Shown: piece after piece, positions 1 to 5,959 of the stretch
How the letters are laid out: every line of letters begins with the position of its first letter
Position numbering within the stretch: the first letter of the stretch is position 1
From: Bacteroidales bacterium
GTDB lineage: Bacteria; Bacteroidota; Bacteroidia; Bacteroidales; VadinHA17
NCBI GenBank assembly: GCA_003520925.1
Contig: DOTV01000240.1
Location: forward strand, 5,222-11,180
DNA: 5,959 nt
Direction: 5' to 3'
Made by a program: the position numbers and the translations under genes
Notes under the pieces: generated by a model
The model's input: only the letters and a program-made list of their open reading frames with translations
Databases searched by the model: none
Told to the model about the DNA's origin: nothing

Positions 1-1548
1 AGAAGCATAAATGTTGCTGATCTTGAAAACTATGTTAAAGAGCTTGGATCGGACAGATTCATGGGAAGGGCTCCTTTTACTGAAGGAGAAAAAATTACTA
101 TTGAATATCTTTCCGGGGAGCTCAGGAAAATAGGGTTTGAACCTCCATTTGACAGCAGTTATTTCCAGGATGTTCCAATGGTCAGGATCATTTCTGAAGT
201 GCAGGGTCCGGTTAAAATAAAATCCCCCGTGGCTCACTTTGAATTCAAAGCTCCTGATGATTTTGCAGTCATCTCACCGCGAATAGAAGACTATATTGAC
301 ATTACAGAGTCCGAGCTGGTATTTGCGGGTTTTGGTATTGTTGCCCCTGAGTTCGGATGGAATGATTATGAAGGGCTGGATGTAAAGGACAAAACAGTTA
401 TGGTTATGATTAATGATCCGGGCTTATATACCAGGGATACTAATCTCTTCAGGGGATCTGAAATGACGTACTATGGAAGATGGACTTATAAATATGAAGA
501 GGCAGCCAGGCAGGGAGCAACCGGTGTGCTCATAATTCACGATCCGCTGGGGGCAGGTTATGACTACAGCATACCAAGAAAGAGTTCGATTACACCAAAC
601 CTCTATATACAAACGGCGGATAGCAACACAACACGATGCCGTTTTACAGGATGGATCTCTTCTGGCTCGGCCGGAAGGCTTCTTAAGACAAAGGGACTTG
701 ATCTTGCTGAGTTACGGACAGAAGCATGCAAAAGGGAATTCAGGGGATTTCCTCTTGATATGAATATTTCTTTAAACATAAGAAACAGTATAGTTTACAA
801 TAAATCAAAAAATGTTGCAGGTATTCTAAGGGGATCAAAAAGACCTGAAGAGAATATTGTTTATTCGGCCCACTGGGATCATTTCGGGATTGGTGAACCG
901 GAAAACGGGGATTCTATCTACAATGGAGCTGTTGACAATGGAACATCTATGGCATGGGCGCTTTCGATAGGTAAAGCCTTCTCGTCAATAAAAAAGAGGC
1001 CGGAGAGGAGCGTTATTCTCCTTTTTCCAACTGCAGAGGAAGATGGCCTGATAGGTTCATATTTCTATACCGAACATCCACCCTTCCCCATCAGCAAAAC
1101 AGTAGCCTGCTTCAATAACGATCTTATGCTTCCTATTGGCAGAATGAAAGATATTATGATAACCGGCTATGGTCAATCCGATCTCGATGATTATATAGGG
1201 ACTGCTGCAACAGATCAGGAAAGATATGTTACAGGTGATCCAAATTCACACACCGGAATGTATTTCAGATCGGATCATTTTCCCTTTGCGAAAAAAGGGG
1301 TTCCCGCTCTCTTTGCAAGGGGAAATACCGACAGTCGCGAATTTGGTAAAGAGTGGGCAGCTGAGCAGGAAAAGGATTACATTAAAAACAGGTACCATAA
1401 ACCGGCGGATAATTTTAATCCTGAAACCTGGAACTTTGAAGGGATCGCTGAGGATGCAGAACTCGCATTCACAGTGGGTTACAAGATTGTGACCTCAGAT
1501 GTTTTCCCGGAATGGAAACCAGGATCTGAATTCAAAAAGCAAAGATGA
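1..1548 (+). CDS. M28-family zinc metallopeptidase with PA domain (5' partial)
   Basis: The reading frame is open from base 1, so the start codon, and any signal peptide, lies before the window. The ATG at 61 is internal: the codons before it already encode a family-typical N-terminal helix (NVADLENYVKELGSDRFMGR). Numbering from base 1, residues about 100-250 look like the PA (protease-associated) insert, including YYGRWTYKYEEAARQGATG from 157. Residues about 260-510 form the catalytic domain. The expected di-zinc set is present: H291 in HWDH, bridging D312 in DNGTS, general base E346 and ligand E347 in TAEED, D374 in NND, and H426 in SDHFPF. The C-terminus ends in a family-like FPEWKPGSEF, so the 3' end appears intact. 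M28 enzymes are aminopeptidases or carboxypeptidases, and Bacteroidota homologues are usually exported. The exact substrate is unknown. A functional link to the downstream hydrogenase is unlikely, because a promoter-bearing gap separates them. Confidence 0.9.
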   Translation, partial: RSINVADLENYVKELGSDRFMGRAPFTEGEKITIEYLSGELRKIGFEPPFDSSYFQDVPMVRIISEVQGPVKIKSPVAHFEFKAPDDFAVISPRIEDYIDITESELVFAGFGIVAPEFGWNDYEGLDVKDKTVMVMINDPGLYTRDTNLFRGSEMTYYGRWTYKYEEAARQGATGVLIIHDPLGAGYDYSIPRKSSITPNLYIQTADSNTTRCRFTGWISSGSAGRLLKTKGLDLAELRTEACKREFRGFPLDMNISLNIRNSIVYNKSKNVAGILRGSKRPEENIVYSAHWDHFGIGEPENGDSIYNGAVDNGTSMAWALSIGKAFSSIKKRPERSVILLFPTAEEDGLIGSYFYTEHPPFPISKTVACFNNDLMLPIGRMKDIMITGYGQSDLDDYIGTAATDQERYVTGDPNSHTGMYFRSDHFPFAKKGVPALFARGNTDSREFGKEWAAEQEKDYIKNRYHKPADNFNPETWNFEGIAEDAELAFTVGYKIVTSDVFPEWKPGSEFKKQR

Positions 1549-1635
1549 AAAGAGGCGTTTAATTCCTTCAAAACATCGTTTTACCTTTTTCTTTTGATCA
1601 TTGATTCTGCATTTTCACCAGTTCTAATATTTATT

Positions 1636-1669
1636 ATTGTTATTTTATTAACATTGTTATTTTATTAAC
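1636..1669. repeat. Perfect tandem repeat, two 17-base units
   Basis: The unit ATTGTTATTTTATTAAC occurs at 1636-1652 and again, directly adjoining and identical, at 1653-1669. Each unit contributes to a palindrome of the form TGTTA-N6-TAACA (1638-1653 and 1655-1670). The inverted symmetry inside each unit and the position just upstream of a promoter argue for protein-binding sites rather than simple A+T-rich slippage, although duplication by slippage could have made the second copy. Confidence 0.9.
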
Positions 1670-1671
1670 AC
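1637..1671. promoter_or_regulatory. Two tandem Rex-like operators
   Basis: The 18-base sites 1637-1654 and 1654-1671 share one base and read TTGTTAT-TTTA-TTAACAT and TTGTTAT-TTTA-TTAACAC. The Rex consensus reported for Clostridia and relatives is TTGTTAA-N4-TTAACAA; each site matches 12 of its 14 defined positions. Rex is a repressor released from DNA by NADH, and its known regulons include hydrogenase and fermentation genes. That fits the operon immediately downstream. The identification is by motif only. A CRP/FNR-family regulator such as HcpR, which also binds palindromes with TTGT-like half-sites, is the main alternative. No regulator gene lies in the window. Confidence 0.55.
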
Positions 1672-1687
1672 TAAATAATTATCTTTG
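1654..1687 (+). promoter_or_regulatory. Bacteroidota-type promoter of the hydrogenase operon
   Basis: TATCTTTG at 1680-1687, followed by C, matches the Bacteroidota -7 consensus TAnnTTTG at every defined base. A TTG at 1654-1656 can serve as the -33 element with a 23-base spacer, the long end of the reported range. That TTG is inside the second Rex-like palindrome, so a bound repressor would block the promoter. Transcription would start near 1694-1697 (inferred), giving an untranslated leader of about 130 bases before the ATG at 1824. Confidence 0.6.
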
Positions 1688-1823
1688 CTCAGAATTTAAT
1701 AAAAAGAGGTAGTATAAAAAGTGCTTATTGTACTTTGGTGTTTGTGTTTATTTTTAAATACTTTTATAGAGAATACCCGTTTTGAAATCAATTGAATTGA
1801 ATTAACATAATCTTTTCACAAGC

Positions 1824-2225
1824 ATGGCACAAATCAAGTCACTTGCGGATCTTAATAAGAAACGTGAAGAATCAGGAACAGGGCCGGACGTCAGTAAAAA
1901 GTCGGTAGATCCTGCAAATAATGTTCAGGTGAAAGTCGCGATGGCCACATGTGGTATTGCCTCAGGATCAAAACCCATTATGGAATTTTTCGAAGAGCAG
2001 CTCGACAGACGGAATATACCTGGTGTCGTTACCCAGACTGGTTGTATGGGTTACTGTTATGCCGAACCAACAGTAGAAATAAAGCTCCCTGGTAAGGAGC
2101 CTGTTGTATTCGGTTTTGTTGATCTGAAAAGAGCCGATATGATTATCGAGAAGTATATTAAGGAAGGTGAGCTGATTGACGGCATCATCCCTGTAAATTA
2201 TGAAACAATAGATTCTAAAGAATAG
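1824..2225 (+). CDS. hndB: HndB-like thioredoxin-fold [2Fe-2S] ferredoxin subunit
   Basis: This 133-residue protein resembles HndB of the Desulfovibrio NADP-reducing hydrogenase, a small protein usually encoded with NuoF- and HydA-like subunits. Residues 1-30 form a charged, probably helical lead (IKSLADLNKKREE). The thioredoxin-like [2Fe-2S] domain begins near residue 35. The cysteines are C43 in ATCGIASG, and C74 and C78 in QTGCMGYC. The canonical fold uses four; where a second cysteine would complete a C-x4-C pair (residue 48) there is glycine. I recall this CGIA-type motif as common in the family, so it is probably not a local mutation. The likely role is accessory electron transfer or assembly in the hydrogenase. 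The ATG at 1824 is chosen because the frame matches the family from its start; the bases before it (cttttcacaagc) contain no Shine-Dalgarno. It is the first gene of the operon. Confidence 0.85.
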   Translation: MAQIKSLADLNKKREESGTGPDVSKKSVDPANNVQVKVAMATCGIASGSKPIMEFFEEQLDRRNIPGVVTQTGCMGYCYAEPTVEIKLPGKEPVVFGFVDLKRADMIIEKYIKEGELIDGIIPVNYETIDSKE

Positions 2226-2229
2226 GAGG
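2224..2229 (+). promoter_or_regulatory. Strong Shine-Dalgarno of hydB
   Basis: AGGAGG lies 7 bases before the ATG at 2237 and overlaps the last two bases of the hndB stop codon (TAG at 2223-2225). It settles the hydB start. The overlap would allow ribosomes finishing hndB to reinitiate at hydB. None of the other starts visible in the window has a comparable site. Confidence 0.85.
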
Positions 2230-2236
2230 ATTAACT

Positions 2237-4030
2237 ATGTCGAAATACAGCATGCATCTAATGGTATGCGGTGGCAACAGCTGCCATGCTTCAGAAAGCG
2301 ATGCAATTGTCTGGAATTTAAGAGATGAGCTTGAGGCAAAAGGATTAACCGATAAGGTTCAGGTAATTCTGACCGGCTGCTTTGGCTTTTGCGAAAAAGG
2401 TCCGATAGTAAAGGTTATGCCCGATAATATTTACTATGTCAAGGTTAAACCTGAGGATGCCCAGACAATTGTTGAAGAACATATAATCAAGAAAAAAATA
2501 GTCGACAGACTTCTGTATCACGATCCTAAAACAGATAAAACAATCGGTGATGCTAAGCATGCAGGTATTTTCAAGAAGCAGCTCAGGATTGTGCTCCGCA
2601 ACTGCGGAAATATCAATCCCGAAAATATTGATGACTATATTGCAAGGGATGGTTATCAGGCACTGGGAAAAGTTCTGGTGGAGATGAGTCCGCAGGATGT
2701 AATTAAAGTAATTAAAGATTCAGGTCAGAGGGGACGCGGCGGGGCAGGTTTCCCTACAGGTTTGAAATGGGAAATCGCCAGCAAAAACAAATCTGATGAA
2801 AAATATGTAGTCTGCAATGCAGATGAAGGGGACCCGGGAGCTTTTATGGACCGTTCGGTTCTTGAAGGTGACCCTCATTCTGTTCTCGAGGCGATGGCTA
2901 TATGCGGTTATAGTATTGGTGCCTCAAATGGTTTGATCTACATAAGGGCAGAATATCCTCTGGCTGTTCAAAGGCTTCAGATCGCGATAGCTCAAGCCAG
3001 GGCGTATGGTCTTCTTGGAAAGGATATCTTTGGCACAGGATTTAATTTTGACATTGAACTCCGATTTGGTGCCGGAGCATTTGTATGCGGCGAAGAGACT
3101 GCTCTGATACATTCGATGGAAGGACTGAGAGGGGAACCAACAATAAAACCACCGTTCCCAGCTGAATCGGGCTTCCGCGGCAAACCCACGAATGTAAACA
3201 ATGTTGAAACTTATGCTGCAATTCCTGTAATTATTCTTAAGGGCGCCGAATGGTTCAGTAAAATCGGAACTGAGAAATCAAAAGGAACAAAAGTCTTTGC
3301 CCTTGCAGGAAAAATAAATAATGTGGGCCTGATCGAGGTACCGATGGGAACAACCCTGAGGGAGATAATCTTTGAAATCGGAGGCGGCATCAGGCATGGG
3401 AAGAAATTTAAAGCAGTGCAAACCGGCGGCCCTTCAGGCGGCTGTCTCACTGAAAGGCATCTCGATATACCGATTGATTTTGATAATCTTGTTGCCGCAG
3501 GGTCGATGATGGGCTCAGGTGGTATGATAGTTATGGATGAGGATGACTGTATGGTTTCAGTGGCAAAGTTTTATCTTGAATTCACCGTTGAGGAGTCATG
3601 CGGAAAATGCGCCCCATGCAGGGTCGGGAATAAAAGGCTTCATGAACTCCTAAATCATATTACTGAGGGAAAAGGGTCGGCTGATGATCTCTCCAGACTT
3701 AGAAACATGAGCCAGGTTATCAAGGACACTTCTCTGTGCGGTCTTGGTCAGACATCGCCAAATCCTGTGCTTTCAACTCTCGATAACTTCATGGATGAGT
3801 ATGTAGCCCATGTAAAAGATAAAAAATGTCCGGCAGGAAAGTGCAAGAACCTGATGGAATATTACATAATTCCTGAAAACTGTGTTGGATGTACTGCATG
3901 TGCAAGGGTATGTCCTGTCAATGCAATTTCAGGGCAACGTAAGGAAATTCATACTATAAATCCAGAGGTATGCATAAAATGCGGTGCATGCATGGAGAAA
4001 TGCAAGTTTGATGCAATAATTATCAGATAA
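2237..4030 (+). CDS. hydB: NAD(P)-linked [FeFe] hydrogenase, FMN/NAD-binding subunit HydB (NuoF-like)
   Basis: This 597-residue flavoprotein is the NAD(H)-binding subunit of HydABC/HndABCD-type hydrogenases and is presumably cytoplasmic. Domains in order: an N-terminal thioredoxin-like [2Fe-2S] domain with C11, C16, C48 and C52; a NuoF core with the glycine-rich FMN loop RGRGGAGFPTG (165-175), the EGDPGAFMDR segment (197-206) and GAGAFVCGEETAL (278-290) for NAD(H) and FMN; an SLBB domain around 350-405; a [4Fe-4S] site with C455, C458, C461 and C501; and a C-terminal 2x[4Fe-4S] ferredoxin domain with C549, C552, C555, C559 and C579, C582, C585, C589. Length and architecture match HydB, whereas plain NuoF lacks both the N-terminal [2Fe-2S] and C-terminal ferredoxin domains. 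A further pair, C531 and C536 (CPAGKC), lies outside these motifs. The start is fixed by the Shine-Dalgarno 7 bases upstream; hydA starts 12 bases after the stop. An equivalent name is hndC. Confidence 0.95.
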   Translation: MSKYSMHLMVCGGNSCHASESDAIVWNLRDELEAKGLTDKVQVILTGCFGFCEKGPIVKVMPDNIYYVKVKPEDAQTIVEEHIIKKKIVDRLLYHDPKTDKTIGDAKHAGIFKKQLRIVLRNCGNINPENIDDYIARDGYQALGKVLVEMSPQDVIKVIKDSGQRGRGGAGFPTGLKWEIASKNKSDEKYVVCNADEGDPGAFMDRSVLEGDPHSVLEAMAICGYSIGASNGLIYIRAEYPLAVQRLQIAIAQARAYGLLGKDIFGTGFNFDIELRFGAGAFVCGEETALIHSMEGLRGEPTIKPPFPAESGFRGKPTNVNNVETYAAIPVIILKGAEWFSKIGTEKSKGTKVFALAGKINNVGLIEVPMGTTLREIIFEIGGGIRHGKKFKAVQTGGPSGGCLTERHLDIPIDFDNLVAAGSMMGSGGMIVMDEDDCMVSVAKFYLEFTVEESCGKCAPCRVGNKRLHELLNHITEGKGSADDLSRLRNMSQVIKDTSLCGLGQTSPNPVLSTLDNFMDEYVAHVKDKKCPAGKCKNLMEYYIIPENCVGCTACARVCPVNAISGQRKEIHTINPEVCIKCGACMEKCKFDAIIIR

Positions 4031-4042
4031 CCGGTAAAATTA

Positions 4043-5821
4043 ATGGAAACAATTAAGCTAAATATAGATAATAAAGAGGTTGAGGTACAAAAGGGTACCA
4101 CAATTTTAAAGGCAGCAAGGCAGCTTGGAATTGATATCCCAACCTTATGCTACCTTGATCTGTCTGATCTGAATATTGAGAACAAACCCGGCGGATGCCG
4201 TATTTGTGTGGTGGAGGTTCAGAGAAGGCGGAACCTGGCTCCTGCATGCTCGACAAATTGCGAAGAGGGTATGGTGGTTAAGACACACACTACAAGGGTG
4301 CTTAATGCCCGCCGGACTGTTATGGAGTTTATTTTGTCGGATCATCCAAAGGATTGTCTGGTCTGTGCAAAATCGGGTAATTGTGAATTGCAGGATATGG
4401 CGCACCGTCTTGGAATCAGAGATATTCCCGGAGCTGAGTATGCTGAAGTATCGACTTACAAACCCGATACATCTCCTTCAATAAAGAGAAATCTTGATAA
4501 ATGCATTATGTGCCGACGCTGCGAAACCATGTGCAATGTGGTTCAGACTGTCGGAGCTTTGTCGGCTGTAAACCGCGGATTTATGGCAACAGTAGCCCCT
4601 GCTTTTGAACAGAACCTCGAACATTCAACATGCACATACTGCGGACAATGCGTTGCCGTATGTCCTACCGGAGCTCTTACGGAGGTCGACAACACACCGG
4701 ATGTCCTCAGAGCTCTTGCTGATCCGACTAAAACAGTAGTTGTTCAGACAGCACCTGCAGTCCGGGTAGCCCTTGGGGAAGCATTTGGCATGCAACCGGG
4801 AACTATTGTCACAGGTAAACTTGTTGCAGCTTTAAGGGCGCTTGGATTTGATTATGTATTTGACACTGATTTCAGTGCCGACCTTACGATAATGGAAGAA
4901 GGAACTGAACTTCTTGACAGGCTTACGAGACATCTCAATGGTGACAAGAGTGCCAGGCTGCCAATCCTGACTTCCTGCTGTCCGGGCTGGGTAAACTTCT
5001 TTGAGGAATATTTTCCCGATCTGAAAGATGTGCCTTCAACATCCAAATCGCCTCAGCAGATGTTTGGTGCAATAGCTAAAACATATTTTGCCGATAAGAT
5101 TAAGGTTGACCGGAAAGATCTGGTTGTTGTTTCAATAATGCCATGTCTGGCCAAGAAATATGAGTGTCAGAGAGAAGAGTTCTCAGTTGACGGGAACAGG
5201 GATGTTGATTTTTCAATATCCACAAGGGAACTGGCTGCTTTCATCAAACAGGCCAATATCGATCTGAATAATCTTGAAGATGAAGACTTTGATGATCCTC
5301 TTGGTGAATCAACCGGGGCAGGTGTAATTTTCGGAGCAACAGGAGGTGTCATAGAGGCAGCATGCAGGACGGCCTATGAAGTTTATACAGGAAAAAAACT
5401 TGACCGTCTTGATTTTACAGAGCTCAGAGGACTGGAAGGAGTTCGCTCTGCAACAATCGATTTCGACGGGTTGCCATTAAATATCGGAATTGCCCACGGA
5501 CTGGGGAATGCTAGGAAGCTTCTCGATGATGTAAGATCGGGAAAGTCGCAGTTCCACGCAATAGAAGTTATGGCCTGTCCGGGAGGATGTATTGGTGGTG
5601 GTGGGCAACCCTTGCATCTTGGTAATTCTGAAATAATAAAAGCGAGAGCTGCTGCTATTTACAAAGAAGACAGTATGAAGCCATTGCGCAAATCTCACGA
5701 AAATCCATTCATAATAAAATTGTATGAGGAGTTCCTCGAAAAGCCAAACAGTGAGAAAGCACATCATCTGCTTCACACCCGTTATTTTGACAAGAAGAAA
5801 AAAATTATTGTAAAACAATAG
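4043..5821 (+). CDS. hydA: [FeFe] hydrogenase catalytic subunit HydA
   Basis: This 592-residue enzyme catalyses reversible 2H+ + 2e- = H2 at the H-cluster. The N-terminal [2Fe-2S] domain has C36, C52, C55 and C69. A His-ligated [4Fe-4S] site has H101, C105, C108 and C114. Two [4Fe-4S] clusters use C154, C157, C160, C164 and C197, C200, C203, C207. The H-cluster motifs are all intact: TSCCPGW (310-316), MPCLAKKYE (366-374) and MACPGGCIGGGGQP (510-523). Probable H-cluster ligands are C313, C368, C512 and C516, with C312 as proton-transfer cysteine. From memory of Clostridium pasteurianum CpI, accessory-cluster ligands after the first align at +7 and H-cluster cysteines at +13, so the chain looks complete. 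The small-subunit-like tail (about 527-583) ends RKSHENP...LLHTRY. There is no extra C-terminal [2Fe-2S] domain as in Thermotoga maritima HydA. The ATG at 4043 has no Shine-Dalgarno; METIKLNID is a normal start for the fold. An equivalent name is hndD. Confidence 0.96.
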   Translation: METIKLNIDNKEVEVQKGTTILKAARQLGIDIPTLCYLDLSDLNIENKPGGCRICVVEVQRRRNLAPACSTNCEEGMVVKTHTTRVLNARRTVMEFILSDHPKDCLVCAKSGNCELQDMAHRLGIRDIPGAEYAEVSTYKPDTSPSIKRNLDKCIMCRRCETMCNVVQTVGALSAVNRGFMATVAPAFEQNLEHSTCTYCGQCVAVCPTGALTEVDNTPDVLRALADPTKTVVVQTAPAVRVALGEAFGMQPGTIVTGKLVAALRALGFDYVFDTDFSADLTIMEEGTELLDRLTRHLNGDKSARLPILTSCCPGWVNFFEEYFPDLKDVPSTSKSPQQMFGAIAKTYFADKIKVDRKDLVVVSIMPCLAKKYECQREEFSVDGNRDVDFSISTRELAAFIKQANIDLNNLEDEDFDDPLGESTGAGVIFGATGGVIEAACRTAYEVYTGKKLDRLDFTELRGLEGVRSATIDFDGLPLNIGIAHGLGNARKLLDDVRSGKSQFHAIEVMACPGGCIGGGGQPLHLGNSEIIKARAAAIYKEDSMKPLRKSHENPFIIKLYEEFLEKPNSEKAHHLLHTRYFDKKKKIIVKQ

Positions 5822-5858
5822 AAACAGACCGTAAAGGTTAATAATAAAATTCAATGCT

Positions 5859-5959
5859 ATGTCGAGTATTAAAATAGAATTGAGACAAGAGGATGTCGCG
5901 AAAATAAAAGAGATATGTACATCCTTTAATAATGATCCCCAGGAACTGATAAATATACT
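5859..5959 (+). CDS. hydC: Probable HydC/HndA, NuoE-like [2Fe-2S] subunit (3' partial)
   Basis: Only the first 33 codons are in the window. The predicted N-terminus starts MSSIKIELRQEDVAKIKEIC and continues TSFNNDPQELINI. The pattern of a helix, an NNDP-like turn and ELINI resembles the beginning of NuoE/HndA proteins, which normally continue into a GYLP motif and then a four-cysteine [2Fe-2S] thioredoxin-like domain; both would lie beyond the window. HydC-type subunits complete the electron path between HydB and HydA, and the operon otherwise lacks one, which supports the call. The gene begins 37 bases after the hydA stop. The ATG at 5854 is rejected because its frame stops after seven codons. 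AAAGG at 5833-5837 is 21 bases away, too far to be a normal ribosome-binding site. Confidence 0.6.
   Translation, partial: MSSIKIELRQEDVAKIKEICTSFNNDPQELINI

Noticed and set aside
61..63. ATG at 61 as the start of the peptidase gene.
   Set aside because: The same frame is open back to base 1 and those codons encode conserved family sequence, so the gene begins upstream of the window.
1544..1599. Possible terminator after the peptidase gene: an imperfect pairing of the stop-codon region with 1586-1599, and a small AAAAC-ATC-GTTTT hairpin (1570-1582) followed by a T-rich run.
   Set aside because: The stems are short, A+T-rich and interrupted, and a three-base loop on a five-base stem with one G-C pair is too weak to call a terminator.
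1731..1738. Second promoter-like element TACTTTGG.
   Set aside because: It has one mismatch to TAnnTTTG and no TTG at a suitable distance upstream, so it is much weaker than the element at 1680-1687.
4176..4484. Plus-strand open frame of 102 codons inside hydA.
   Set aside because: It overlaps the conserved [2Fe-2S] and His-ligated cluster region of HydA in another frame, and its sequence has no family resemblance.
1824..5821. Respiratory complex I (nuoE, nuoF, nuoG) instead of a hydrogenase.
   Set aside because: The third large protein carries all three H-cluster motifs (TSCCPGW, MPCLAKKYE, MACPGGC), which NuoG lacks, and the NuoF-like protein has extra cluster domains typical of HydB.
5477..5854. 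Minus-strand open frame of 125 codons opposite the end of hydA.
   Set aside because: It lies mostly antisense to the conserved H-cluster motif and tail of HydA, has no recognisable domain, and is explained as a shadow frame.

Overview
The window looks like the chromosome of an anaerobic, fermentative member of the Bacteroidota. The evidence is an A+T-rich intergenic region with a TAnnTTTG-type -7 element, start codons mostly without a Shine-Dalgarno sequence, and close resemblance of the proteins to families I know from that phylum. I could run no database search, so the taxonomic call is inference.

Layout: all recognised genes lie on the + strand. Positions 1-1548 hold the 3' part of an M28-family zinc metallopeptidase gene with an inserted PA domain; its start lies before the window. 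Positions 1549-1823 are a 275-base A+T-rich intergenic region. It holds two tandem 18-base operator-like palindromes close to the published Rex consensus and a Bacteroidota-type promoter whose likely -33 element lies inside the second palindrome. A compact operon follows: an HndB-like [2Fe-2S] protein (1824-2225), HydB/HndC (2237-4030), HydA/HndD (4043-5821), and the first 33 codons of what is probably HydC/HndA, a NuoE-like subunit (5859 to the window end).

Together the operon encodes a multimeric NAD(P)-linked [FeFe] hydrogenase of the HydABC/HndABCD type (group A3). In characterised members, HydB binds FMN and NAD(H), HydC and iron-sulfur clusters relay electrons, and HydA carries the H-cluster that makes or oxidises H2. 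Several such enzymes couple NADH and reduced ferredoxin to H2 by electron bifurcation or confurcation. Whether this one does cannot be read from the sequence. No H-cluster maturase gene (hydE, hydF, hydG) is visible here.

I see no wholly new system. The most interesting point is regulatory: paired Rex-like sites over the promoter suggest that the NADH/NAD+ ratio controls this NADH-linked hydrogenase. Smaller points are the HndB-like protein having three cysteines rather than four, the probable hydC gene lying last in the operon, and a strong Shine-Dalgarno overlapping the hndB stop codon. I see no tRNA, rRNA, CRISPR array or insertion sequence.
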